Positions 46,790-58,507 of a stretch of 64,000 nt of DNA are shown here, in pieces. This DNA is from Cryptomeria japonica (Eukaryota > Streptophyta > Pinopsida > Cupressales > Cupressaceae): the NCBI RefSeq assembly GCF_030272615.1, contig NC_081409.1, positions 651,218,468 to 651,282,467 on the forward strand, given 5' to 3'. Position 1 is the stretch's first letter, and the number at the start of each line of letters is the position of its first letter. Both the position numbers and the translations under genes were made by a program. The notes beneath the pieces are model-generated. The model was not told where the DNA came from and did no database searches. It saw only the letters and a list, made by a program, of their open reading frames with translations.

Positions 46790-47963
46790 CAAAGGATTGG
46801 CGTGAAGATAGTGCAAAGAGGAAATAGGAATGGTGGAGGGCATGGGAATGCAGACCTTGCTGTGATGGAAATGTTGCGAGGAATTGTAGCCTGGTTGGAA
46901 GCCGTTGAGACAACCCAAAGAAGAGGCCGACATATTTAAGATGTGAGTGAAGATGAAGAAGAAGAAGCCCCGACACAACAAGTAAACCCACCGATGATTG
47001 ATCCAGACAAAGAAAGGTTTTTGAGGGTTTTGAGTAGGGCGAATACTAAACCACATTTTACCCCACCAAAATATGATGGAAAGTTGGATTTGGATGAATT
47101 GATGGATTGGATCTGGAAGATGGAGAAATATTTTAATTTTGAGAACACCGCAGAAGAAAGAAAGGTGAAATATGCCTGTACCCGGTTGAAAGGTCATGCA
47201 TCCCTTTGGAGGGAGCATTTGCAGGTTGATAGGCAAAGAAGAGGTAAGAGAAGATCAAGACATGGGATCAGATGGTTTCTAAGTTGAAATCAAATTTATG
47301 CTAGTTGATTATCAAGTGAATTTGTTCCAGAAGTTGCAAAATTTGAGGCAGAAGGAATCTAGTGTGAAGGAGTACACCGAAGCATTGTACAAGTTGAATA
47401 TCAGAACTAGACATGTTGATGATGAAGTGGAACAAATTGCCATATATTTGAATGGATTGCGGATGTCTATTCAAGATGAACTTAGTTTGATCAAATTGCA
47501 GAGTGGTGAAGAGGCTTACTAGTATGCCTTGAAAGCAAAAGAAAAGTTGAACAAAAGACATGAGCAGAGACAGAGAGGTAGAGGTGGAAGCTTTTCTGGA
47601 GGAAGATTTCAAGGAGGAAGAGGAACCTGTACAGATCAGAATAAGGGCAAGGAAGTGAGCAAAGAAGGTAATTCATACTGAAAGGATGATAGAAATTTCT
47701 ACTGGAGGAGAGAACCGGATGGCTACTAGAATGAGAATTTTGGCAAAGATGACATAAGACAAGATGAGAATGTTTAAAAAAACTTGCTATAAGTGTGGAG
47801 GAGAAGGACATTGTGCTTTGAAATGTAAGAAGGCAGAGAATACCGGAAGAACAACTGTGGTGGAAGAAAACCCCACCAGATCAGCCAATAAACTGGAAGA
47901 TGGAGAATTGTTGATGATGAGGAGAGCTTTGTGTCATACCAGAGGAGATGAAGAACCCTTGTA
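46790..47963 (+). pseudogene. Ty3/gypsy gag relic (element B)
   Basis: After a Gly-rich start come an acidic SEDEEEEAP stretch, FTPPKYDGKLDLDELMDW, LKGHASLW, KLKSKFMLVDYQ and LNGLRMSIQDEL, the gypsy gag domain, then a Gly/Arg-rich linker and a CCHC knuckle at about 47785-47826 (CYKCGGEGHCALKC). Stops (for example 46937, 47521) and frameshifts near 47250 and 47770 break it. The likely start codon could not be fixed because the 5' end is degraded. Confidence 0.8.
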
Positions 47964-50715
47964 GAGGAAGAATTTGTTCAAGACCAGATGTAAGGTATCC
48001 GGTAAGTGCTGCAAAGTTGTTATTGATAGCTGTAGTTCAGATAATCTTGTTTCAAAAGAGATGGTGAATAAGTTAAATTTGGAAATATTGAAATACCCTA
48101 AGCCTTATCAAATAGCATGGATTCAGGATGATCATAAGTTGTTAGTAAGTGAGCAATGCTTGGTGAAATTGAAAATGGGGAATTATCATGATGAAGTCTT
48201 GTGTGATATTATGCCTATTGATATTTGTCACCTTTTGTTGGGTAGACCTTGGTAGTTTAATAGACAGGCAATACATAATGAGAGGAAGAATACATACACT
48301 ATTATGGCCAATTGGATGAAGCAAACCTTTTTGCCCTTGGAGGAGTCTTTGAAGAGTGAAGTATGTATGAATGCTAGAATGTGTTTGGTGGATGGAAGGA
48401 AATTCCTAGATTGAATGATACATGAGAATGTGTATTTTGCCTTAGTTCCTTAGAAGACTGATAATCCAGAGCATAGAGAAGAACAACCAAAAGAGATAAA
48501 AGAGTTGTTAACAGAGTATGAAGACATCATTTCAGATAATGTGCCTAATGGATTACCACTTGTGAGAAGTATCAGTCATTGCATGGACCTGGTTCTTGGA
48601 GCTAGTTTGCGTAACAAAGCTGCACATCGAATGACACCGAGAAAGAATGAACAATTGAATAGACAAGTGCAGGAATTGTTGAAGAAAGGTTTGATAAGAG
48701 AAAGTTTGAGTTCTTGTGCAGTACCAACAATATTAGCACCTAAGAAGAATGGAGAATGGAGGATGTGTACCGATTCTAGAGCAATAAAGAAGATCATAGT
48801 GAAATATCGGTTTCCTTTGCCTAGGATGGATGACATAATGGACTGTTTGAGGGGAGCCAAATACTTTACAAAGATAGACTTGAAGAGTGGATATCATCAG
48901 ATCAGGATCAGAGAAGGAGATGAGTGAAGGACACCATTCAAGACAAATGAAACACTCTATGAATGGTTGGTGATGCCTTTTGGATTGACTAATGCACTGA
49001 GTACCTTCATAAGGTTGATGAATGAGGTATTGAAGAAATTCTTGGATAAGTTTGTTATTATATATTTGGATGACATTTTGATTTTTAGAAAGATAAAAGT
49101 GGAACATTTGTTGCATTTAAGACAAGTTTTGCAGAGGTTGAGAGAAGAAAACTTGCTGATAAATCTTAAGAAGAGTAATTTCATGAAGGAAGAGTTAGTC
49201 TATTTGGGATTTATGATATTTAAGGATGGTTTGAAGATGGACCCTGAGAAAGTAAAAGCAATTGTTGAATGGCCTACACTGTAAAGCATTACAAAGGTAA
49301 GATCATTTCATGGATTGGCTAGTTTCTATCAGAATTTCATCAGAAATTTCAGTTCAGTTTGTAACCCTATGACTGAGACAATGCAAGTAGATAGGAAGGA
49401 ATTTAAGTGGACCACCAGAGCAAACAAAAGTTTTGAACTGTTGAAGCAAAAAATGATTGAGCAACCTGTGTTAGATTACCCAATTTCAACAAAGTATTTC
49501 AAGTGGATTGTCATGCAAGTGGAACTGCAATTGGAGTCGTATTGAGTCAGGAAGGGCGAGCCGTAACTTCTTTTAGTGAGAAATTGAATGATGCCCGGAG
49601 GAGATATTTAGTGTATGATCAAGAATTTTATGCCATTGTTCAAGCCTTGAAGAAGGGGAGACATTACTTGTTGCCTAAGGATTTTGTGTTGTATACTGAT
49701 CATCAAGCTTTGCAGTATTTGAACAGTCAGAGTAAGTTGAATTAGAGACATATGAGATGGGTAGAATTTTTGTAGAGATACACCTTTGTGTTGAAGCATA
49801 GAAGTGGGAAATCTAACAAAGTTGCTGATGCATTGAGTAGAAGAAAGAATTTGCTAACAGAAATGAGAGTGACAGTATCAGGATTTGAGGAGTTGAAGAC
49901 CTTGTATGATGATGACCCTAATTTTGCAGAACCTTGGAGAGCATGTAGAGAACTAGTTACGGTAGACAGAAGCAAGTGGTTGGATTACTTCATTCAGGAT
50001 GGGATGTTATTCAAAGGAGTTCAGCTGTGCATACCTAAGAGTTATATCAGGGAGAATCTGATAAAGGAGAAACATAGTGGAGGATTAGCCGGACACTTTG
50101 GTGTTGATAAAACAGTTGCAGTGGTGAGTGAGCATTACTTTTGGCCCCAGATTCATAAGGATGTTAGGAAATATGTGCAAAGTTGTAGAGTTTGTCAAGT
50201 TGCAAAGGGTAGTAGTCAGAATGTGGGACTGTATACACCTTTGACAGTACCGGAGAAACCTTGGGAAGATATAAGCATGGATTTAATACTTGGATTGCCT
50301 AAAACACAGAGATGGAATGATACTATATTTGTGGTAGTGGATAGATTCTCGAAGATGGCTTATTTCATTCCTTGTAAGAAGACATCAGATGGAGTGCATA
50401 TAGCAGACCTATTTTTCAATGAAGTGGTGAGATTGCACGGATTACCTAAGAGCATAGTTTCAGACAAAGATACTAAGTTTGTTGGTTATTTTTGAAGAAC
50501 ACTTTTTAAGAAGATGAAGACAGATTTGAAGTTCATTTCTACTTTTCACCGATAGACTGATGGACAGACAAAACTAGTTAACTGGAGCTTGGGAAATTTG
50601 TTAAGATGCTTAGTTGGAGACAAAACCGAAAGTTGGGATTTGATCATTGCACAAGAAGATTTTTCCTACAATAATTCAGTAAACAGGAATACCAGAAGGA
50701 CACCTTTTGAGATTG
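47964..50715 (+). pseudogene. Ty3/gypsy pol relic: protease, RT, RNase H, integrase (truncated)
   Basis: The protease triad is D-S-C instead of D-S-G (48025-48033). RT shows RMCTDSRAIKK, KIDLKSGYHQI and intact YLDD (49063-49074). RNase H has VDCHASG where the catalytic Asp of DAS is His (49512-49514). Integrase has the HHCC region (HSGGLAGHFG to CRVCQ), DISMD and SDKDTKF, and Lys for the catalytic Glu in TDGQTK (50571-50573). A frame change near 49505 and many stops occur (48253, 48906, 49282, 49743, 49773, 50494, 50553), mostly CAG/CAA to TAG/TAA or TGG to TGA. Homology ends within RTPFEIV at 50715, exactly where an LTR start begins. A chromodomain is not present in this copy. Confidence 0.88.
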
Positions 50716-51470
50716 TGATGTAGGAGCACCGGTCTAGTTCTTACCGGTTGGACAGTTTTCAGTGGAATTTCTTGAGAGCATGGAATTTCTTCATGTTTGA
50801 GAGTTTAGCGTTGTTGTTTTGGTTTTATTCCCTTGTGTTTGTGGTCTTTGCCGTGTTAAAGTTTCATGGCTTTTAGATTTAATCCTGGTGAGTTATCGAT
50901 TCCGGTATTGGCTCGATTGATATATTCTTACCGGTTAACATGGTAGTGTGTTGAGTGAAGTTGGATCGGGTTGCAGTTGATGTGCATGACTTGCGGATGA
51001 TTGGAGATGTTGCTTTGGGCCTTGGCCGGTATTCCTAGAGGTCCGTGCATCATTTTATGGTTTTGTGTTTGTTCTTAGTGATTTGAGCCAATATGTTACT
51101 GTTGCACGTTTCATGAACCAGTTGGTCTTTGGGCCGACTTGATTGAGTTGTAATTATTTGCGGAAGGTATAAATGGAAGTTGGTGAATCATTTGAGAATA
51201 TAGAAGTTAGAAGAGCGAAGACAAAGTTTAGAGATTGAGCGAAGATGTAGATCTGGCGAGATTCTGAACCAGTGGACTGAGGACGGAAGGCTGAGGTTCG
51301 GATTAGGGTAGAACCGACAGACTATTCTGGGAAGCCGATATGATATGTGGATGATCTGCGGATCTTGTAAGTGTGTTGTAAGCATTATTTGTCTCCAGGA
51401 TTGCGATCCAATATGTGGCATGTGTAATTCTTCAACTGAGCAAATCCCAAGCAAAGACTCATAAAAAGTC
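50716..51470 (+). repeat. LTR-like sequence of the TGATGYAGGAGCA group
   Basis: It begins TGATGTAGGAGCACCGG, like the LTRs at 7702, 18052 and 45904, and has GGGCCGACTTGATTG near 51135 as those LTRs have a GGGCCGACC word. It is otherwise quite diverged. The 3' end was not located; it gives way to the antisense LTR near 51474. Confidence 0.55.
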
Positions 51471-51473
51471 AAA

Positions 51474-52041
51474 CGACAAAATATGGAGGCCGAACAAACT
51501 GACAGGACGACCAACTGACGACACTCACAAGAGTGTAACAGGGTAAAATAGGGTCAACTACTACCTCCTCTAGTTCCATCGGACAAAGATAAGGCACGCT
51601 TAGACCTATGAAGCCAGGTGGAGACGATACCCCGTACCTACCGGTACTTGTACCTGCAATATCCTGCATCACCGAACCACACATGCATATATACAATATA
51701 GAAAACACGGCATGCACACCGATGAAGGAGAATCGCGACGTTCCCTGTCTCACCGAAGTGAGTGAAGGAAAATCGTCCCCTTGTATCCAATACACTCGTA
51801 GACACAATATATAATTACACATTGCATAGATAAAGTAAAGTGTCAGTACATAGCAATAATACATAAAATGCCATAAATCACAAGTACTGAAATACTACAA
51901 ATAAATTATGCATCTCATAACCAGATAAAGCATGAAATAAGGTCATATAAGTCTGAATAATACATCATAGTAATGTATCCACTGAAAGTAAGCAATAGTA
52001 AAATATGAGTCTAATAAGTTCAAACGAGGAGGGGTACTACA
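51474..52041 (-). repeat. Gypsy family C 3' LTR, partial (minus orientation)
   Basis: On the minus strand it starts TGTAGTACCCCTCC right after a PPT. It is homologous to 11600-12152. Its far end is cut at about 51474. Confidence 0.75.
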
Positions 52042-52057
52042 TTCTCCCCCCCAAAAC
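52042..52057 (-). other. Polypurine tract of gypsy element C
   Basis: The minus strand reads TTTTGGGGGGGAGAA before the LTR start. Confidence 0.85.
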
Positions 52058-52076
52058 TAGGCCTACTCCTGGAAGC

Positions 52077-52823
52077 CTAAAATAAATAAGAATAAAGTTC
52101 TCTCATCTTCGCTACATCCTCCCAAGTCACTGAGGTCTCATCATTTGGGTCCCATAGGACCCTTACCTGGTCGATGGTGCGACCCTTGAGGGTCAAATCC
52201 CGACGTTGAAGAATGCGCATGGGCTCTATGGAAAGTTGCCCGTTCTCGAGCTGCAAAGAGTTCCAATCAAGAACATATGTCACATTAGGATGATAAGGTC
52301 GAAGAACCGAAACATGAAAGACATCGTGGATGCGGGATAGACTCGGTGGCAAGGCAAGACGGTAGGCAACATGTCCTATCTTCTCAAGGATCTCAAAAGG
52401 CCCAACAAACTGAGGCGTCAACTTAGAATCCTTTCCATAACAGATTGGACTCTTCTGCAGACGCACTCTCAAGAACACACGGTCGCCAATAGAAAACTGA
52501 CGATCTACCCTATGTGCATCTGCATACTTCTTCTGCCTATCTTGTGCAGCTACCAAATGCTCACGAATCCGCTCAACCTGCTGCTCCATCTCTTGAAGAA
52601 TATCCGGTCCTACAAGCACCCTGTCCTCTAGCCGATCCCAACTCAAAGGAGTGTGGCAAGGACAACCATAAAATGCCTGAAAGGGGGACATACCTATGGA
52701 GCTGTGATATCCATTGTTATAAGCAAACTCCACTAGATAGATATAATCCTCCCAGTGCGACTGCTGTTCCATAATATACATGCGAAGCATGTCCTCCAAA
52801 ACCTGATTCACTCGCTCTGTCAG
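52077..52823 (-). pseudogene. Ty3/gypsy integrase C-terminus with chromodomain (5' truncated)
   Basis: An open frame of about 245 codons without stops holds the end of the integrase core (TERVNQVLEDMLR with the catalytic Glu kept, EFAYNNGYHSSIGMSPF), the GPFEILEKIGHVAYRL block, HDVFHVSVLRPYHP and a C-terminal chromodomain (ILQRRDLTLKGRTIDQVRVLW). Chromoviral integrases use this domain to choose insertion sites in chromatin. Everything 5' of the Glu is missing: the junction lies at about 52823. This is the least damaged gypsy coding stretch in the window. Confidence 0.9.
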
Positions 52824-55059
52824 GTTCGATTGGATTCTTTATCATGCGAGTAGTGAGAGTTCATTAATAGTTCCTTGTTTTATCAATAAATTATGTTTAT
52901 TTCGATTTCTAGTGAGGCATGGACATATGATTGATATATAGAGCTCTTGGATATTTTGGTTTAGCTTTGGTAACTTATGATGTCATGGTTTTATATTGAT
53001 GAAATGGGAGCTTTGGTAGTGGTTAATGGTAATCTTTGAGATGATAGGTTAGTTATTTTTGCTTGTGAGCTTCTAGTTATCATAGAGTTATAGTTTGAGT
53101 TTTATTGGGATATGATAATTAATTGTGAACAAACTTGTATTATATTTTCATGAGGCTATATTTATAGTATTTTGGAGATTATTTGTTTGAGAGATGACTC
53201 TTTTGAATCGTCTTAAGTTGAAAGACCAACAAACCTCTAATAGGGATTGAAGTAATTTCGACATGGACCTATTGAGGAGATATTACTTCATTGGTAGAAT
53301 AATCTCATGCATCATCCCAATCCACTTGCAAGTGAATGATTTGACCAACATTGCATTTCTCTATTTAATGTTAATTCAGATATTAAATAGAGAAAATACT
53401 CATAGGTACATTTGTCGTTTAGTTTTTAAATGCATCTTTTCATCATGCCCTATCTTGTCAAGTATGTAATTATTGAGGTATGGATTTCAATTTAAGGAGT
53501 TATTGAGGAGTGGACATAGGATAATATTTTATTTTAAGTCCTTATGTCTGGGTCTCGAGCTTTTAAGTCAATTTAAGGACTAGTTTGACAAGCACATGAG
53601 ATGTTTAGTGGTTTTAGGTGCATTCCTTAATCATGAAAATGATTATATATTTTATATGCCTCCAATTTATGAATCTTAGGTCTATTTCTATGATGTTTGA
53701 CATTGAGATTGATTTGTTAAATATGATAGCTTGTCCATTTTCACATTTTGGAAATATTACTTGACATGATTAGAGCACATGTTAGTGTTGGTAGTGGTAC
53801 AAGGGCTTGGCTTTATTTTTTAGGTTTTTTCTTAATCTTTGAACTTGATACATCTTATTTTAGAGAGGATTTATATCTAGAGAATAATTTATCATTTTAC
53901 TTTATTATTTGCTAGTAATATTATACTATGGATGATTGGGGCTATTTAATCTTTATTTTTAACTAAATATACCTAGAAGAATAGAGTGATAAGGGGAGAG
54001 AGTTTTACAGTGTTTTAGTTTGTAGGTTTGTAAATTTGTGTGTAGTTTTTAACACTATAATAGTGGACTTCAGCTACATCCTTTATGAGTGTTGTTGGTG
54101 GACTTTAAGATACTTCTTCAATTCTAGCCTAAGTATTACACATATAGTGGGAGTCATAGGAAGGTATAATTATGATTGGACTTTGGTATAAAGGTCTTTA
54201 GGTATTTATTCATTATAGATGTCTAGGTAGACTTGTTAAGGATGGTGAATATACATGGACTTGAAATGAATTAGCTTAGATATGTGAATATCAAAGTTTT
54301 AATTTTGATGTATTTTTCTTTTTTTTTTCATATAGTTAGTTATATGTGTTAGGGACATGCGATTTTCCATTCTAGTTATGTTGATTATATTTAAAATATT
54401 TGATCTTATTATAGGGATATGGACTTTAGTATACATATTCAGCTTGAAGAATGATATTTAGAGTGTGTTCTTAACTTCAATTTCTTCTTTTATGCTGGCC
54501 ATCATGTAGGATGAGAGTGTTATGGTTGAGATGGTGATCACTTGATCAATGTCGTAGATACTTTGTTGGAAAACATGGTATATCCTTGATGGTTTGTTTA
54601 TTTTGTTGGATCCCTCATGATTTTGTTTAATGATTATCATGTTAGAGAATGCTAAGATTAGAAGTGTTATTCAACATAGATATCCTAAGTTCTTATGTAA
54701 CTTATTGTTTAGATTTATTTATTATGCATGTATATTCAATAACCCTGCAATGGGCAATATGGGATACCCATGTGAGGGTGGTGACATATGTCTTTATTTT
54801 ATTATTTATTGAGGAGTTTGAAATATCTTTGTAATAAGGCATTAATGATATGACTTTATAGTAGACTGGGAGAACTTTCTAATTCTGCACGGTGTGAGAT
54901 GTAATCATTGCTTAATGGGGGAGTGTTTATGAGTTGGGTTTGCCAACTTAAGTGGTTGGAGTTAAAGGTTCTTTAGTGAGTTTTTTTCTAGTTCGAGATT
55001 GGTCCATAGAGTGATGATAGTGAGAATTCGTAGCATTCTATTTTAGGACCTTAAATCTA
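52824..55059. other. AT-rich non-coding sequence
   Basis: No domain-bearing frame, LTR end or RNA gene was recognised. Small open frames (for example 53263-53469, 54458-54640) look like chance. Confidence 0.55.
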
Positions 55060-56365
55060 TATTTTAGATGCATGGGATAGGGGATGTATGAAATGTATTT
55101 TAGTAGGGTTATGGTATCATATCTATAACATAGGATAAGGATTGTTGATCTTATCGATGTATTCAATATAGAAACTTTATGAATATATTGTAAGCACGAT
55201 TCATTTGGTAATACATTGAGTGATATATGGTGCTTTGAAGTTTGAATTTTTATTGAAAGGGTTTTTGCATAGTATATTTGTGTCTCTTATCATTTTATGG
55301 TTACTTCTAGTCTCCTTAATTTCTGAGTATTTTCTAAGTTATATTTACATGCCATAATGATACTAAATTTTATGTAGATTAATTTCTATAATATTTTCTT
55401 CAAAAAATTTAAGGTGAACACATTACACATTTAATAATTGAGTTTTATTTTAAGTTTTTATTGTTAAGGAGTTTGTGGGCATTTTTCCAATCAATTCTAA
55501 AAAAATATATGTAGAATATGAGAATATAGTATTATGTTTTTGTGGTTTTCTAGTCCCACTTAAGTGTACATATTAGATGATGGGATAGAGTATGTGTGGA
55601 ATAAATTTTTGTAGGGTTATGCTATCAAATTTGTATTAGAGGACTAGAATTGTTGATCTCATTGAAGTATTGTATGTAGAAGTTTTATGAATGTATTGTA
55701 AGCATGATACCTTTGGTACTTCAATGAATTCTATGATGCTTTGGAGTTTGGATTTTAACTAAAAAATAATTTTCACCAATGTTCCATGTGGATGTGTCAC
55801 CCCAAAAACTACGTGTTCTTGTGATGGGGACATTTTTGAGACATGAAGACTTGGGGGAAATGCCCCCCATAGCACAACAACCTCTGCCACTTTTGTCGAC
55901 GATGGCACTGGGTTGCTTAACATATGGCGCACACAGTTACATACTTATTGTACCTTTTAACTTTGTGAAAACTAGTTTGTCTTTAATGGGGCACTTGTTG
56001 AGAGGTTATATTGCAGATTTTTCCCTTGAAGAATTCAATTCACCTTAATTTGTATATTAGAGCCGCTCCCCATCGTCGTTGTCTCCCTACCGTCTCCTTG
56101 CCATCCCCAAATTTAAGGCATAGGTCTCCCATTCCCAAATATTGTGCCAATGTCCCCACATCCGTGGGACTATGGTTTTTAGATAGTATATTTATATCTT
56201 ACCTTTTTTTGTTTACTTCTATTCTCTTTTTTTTCCATTATTTTCTAAGTGATATTTATATTTTAGTATGCTATGAAAATTTATGTAGATTTATTTCTAT
56301 TATTCCCTTCAAAGGTTCGAGGTGAAAATATCTGCATGTTTAATAGTTGAGAATTGTTTTAATTT
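55060..56365. repeat. Diverged direct duplication of about 0.5 kb
   Basis: 55068-55455 and 55574-56360 share the same order of words: ATGGGATAG, TAGGGTTATG, TTGTTGATCT, TGTATTGTAAGCA, ATGCTTTG or GTGCTTTG, then TAGTATATTT, TTACTTCTA, ATTTTCTAAGT and ATTTATGTAGAT or ATTTTATGTAGAT. The second copy is interrupted by about 400 bp at 55776-56175. Confidence 0.65.
55776..56175. mobile_element. MITE-like insertion, about 400 bp (candidate)
   Basis: It is absent from the first copy of the surrounding duplication. Its ends form an imperfect inverted repeat: CCAATGTTCCATGTGGATG on the left against CCATAGTCCCACGGATGTG on the reversed right end. A target duplication is not clear. The open frame inside (55779-56048) has no known domain. 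Confidence 0.45.
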
Positions 56366-57578
56366 AATTTAATTTTATATATATATATATATATATAGCT
56401 TAAGAAATGATTTTTTTTCATAAATTAGGTATAAATGATTTATTAGAGACTGCACCATTCAAATTTTATAATTTATTACATTGTGAAGCATCATCATGCC
56501 CATAATTTTAGAATAATATCATCTACAAAGAGTAGCATTTTTTTACAAGAAATCATCGCAATCTATAAATACCATTTTTTCCCATTTGTCTTTAAACATT
56601 AGCAATAATGTAGGATTTAACATTCTTATATATATAAATTGACATCCCATTTAGCACATGATATTATATTCTTCATTTTAAAATAAGTTAAATAAATGAA
56701 ATGAATTACGATAAATATAGTTTTCTATTTATGTTAGAATTTTCTTACTTTATCTTCTTTTAAGTATTATATTTGAATAAAATTATGCATTGATAAATTT
56801 AAAGTGAAAGTTTTTTCATTTTTTTCTTTTTTAAGTGATTGGAATAATTCTTTGATAAAGTATGAACAGAATAATTGGGAAGTATTTGAAAGGTTGTGAT
56901 TCTACGGGATGCCACATACAATTACCAGAATATGTAGAGGTATATTTCGTACCATTTTAATCGAATTCATTAAATTTAATGACATCATGATTAACAATTG
57001 TGAGATAATTACATGATTATTTGTCTATTTAAACTTTTTCTATTTAATTATAAAAATTTATGATTTTGGAATTTAGTATTATTTTATTATTAAAGATAAT
57101 TGAAGTAGAGGATTGGTATGTTTTCTTTGACAAGAAATAAAAATAATAATTCTTGTGAAATGCATCTATTTTGAAATTTAGTTTATATTTTCTTAGGAAA
57201 GAAAAAATAGAACATATCATCTTATGTAATTTAATTTGATATTTGAAAAAATAACTACAATTAACAAAAACTATATTCCATATCTCTCAAATCTATTTAC
57301 ATAACTAAATTATATAGATTTATCATTTGTTAGTCCAATTTGCTCTGTCTATAATACAATGGAACTAATAGTTACATAAATAACTTAATAATAAGTCTTA
57401 AAGGTAATGAACCAATTTGACTATTTTGTTGACATAAGTTATACTCTACTTGACCTATTTATTAGCAATTGCATGAATAAGTGGAATGTGCTATCACCTA
57501 TGTTTTTCTACTATTTTAAATGCTACATCTTTTTTCTAATAATCTTCTACAAACATAATACATGAATTTATAGATAAT
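56366..57578. other. AT-rich non-coding sequence with a short TA run
   Basis: A TA run lies at about 56377-56396. Nothing else was recognised. Confidence 0.6.
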
Positions 57579-57635
57579 TGTTGAACACAAGGATACTAAG
57601 ACCGTGAGGGAGGGGTGAATCAACATCTCTTAAAA

Positions 57636-57643
57636 GTTAAACC
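57636..57643. other. 8 bp target duplication GTTAAACC (left)
   Basis: It is repeated exactly at 58500-58507 around the MITE; 8 bp is the size made by hAT elements. Confidence 0.85.
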
Positions 57644-58499
57644 CTACGTTACCCCAAGTTTCCGGGACGGCAAATTTTTTTGCCAAATTTGGGGACGGGG
57701 GGGGGGGGACGGCAAAGGGGACGGCTGTATAAAATATATGGAAAATTTAAAATATATAGGAAAATTCTAAATGTTCATATGAAAACATGGATAAAGCATG
57801 CATCTATACATTATATTCATATGAAAACATGGATATAGCATGTGTATGATACTATGAAAACATTTTAGAATGCAAACATCGAACATACAACATTATCAAT
57901 AGACTCAATACTCAATATGCACTCATAATTCAGAATTTCAATTCATTCACATTGTCAATATGCATATCATAATAGATATTAAAGAAATAAAATACATAAT
58001 GGAGCCTAATCAGACTCAGAGGTTAAATTTTCACTACTTCCATCAGCGCAGTTCCCCCCTATCTTTTTCGACGGGGGTTTGGGGGCAGCGCCCCCAACTT
58101 GGGGTCAAGGGGCATCGCGTCGGGTGTTATTTTTCTATTGGCAAAAAACCCTTCATGAGATATTTCACTCCCTCAATTACGCAAAAAACATCATTAAAAA
58201 AAATTTGAAAATACGACTTTTTTTATTTTAATATTTTTCCCTAGCCCTAGATGTGGGGGACGTCTGGCCGTCCCCGGGACGGTTGGGACGGTCCCCAATC
58301 CGTCCCTAGCCGTCCTCGGGACGTACGGACGTCCCCCACAGCTAGGGAAGCCGTCCCCCCGTTTCGGGGACGTCCCCTTAAAATTTTGACAATTTGGGGA
58401 CGGGGGGGGGACGTCCCCTGGCCGTCCCCAAGTCCCCGAAACGTCCCCGGGATTGGGACGGGGGTTTTCAGGTAGGGGACGCGTCCCCTGGTTTCATAG
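57644..58499. mobile_element. hAT-type non-autonomous element (MITE), 856 bp
   Basis: Perfect GTTAAACC target duplications flank it. Left end CTACGTTACCCC and reversed right end CTATGAAACCAG are imperfect inverted repeats. Both subterminal parts are packed with GGGGACG/CGTCCCC words, while the middle (57730-58050) is AT-rich. It encodes nothing credible: open frames at 58247-58531 come from the GC-rich repeats. Its left end matches the hAT end at 2499, so transposase of that family could have moved it. Confidence 0.85.
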
Positions 58500-58507
58500 G
58501 TTAAACC
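58500..58507. other. 8 bp target duplication GTTAAACC (right)
   Basis: Partner of 57636-57643. Confidence 0.85.

Noticed and set aside
54458-56325. Small open frames in AT-rich DNA
   Set aside because: Short, low-complexity and without family resemblance.
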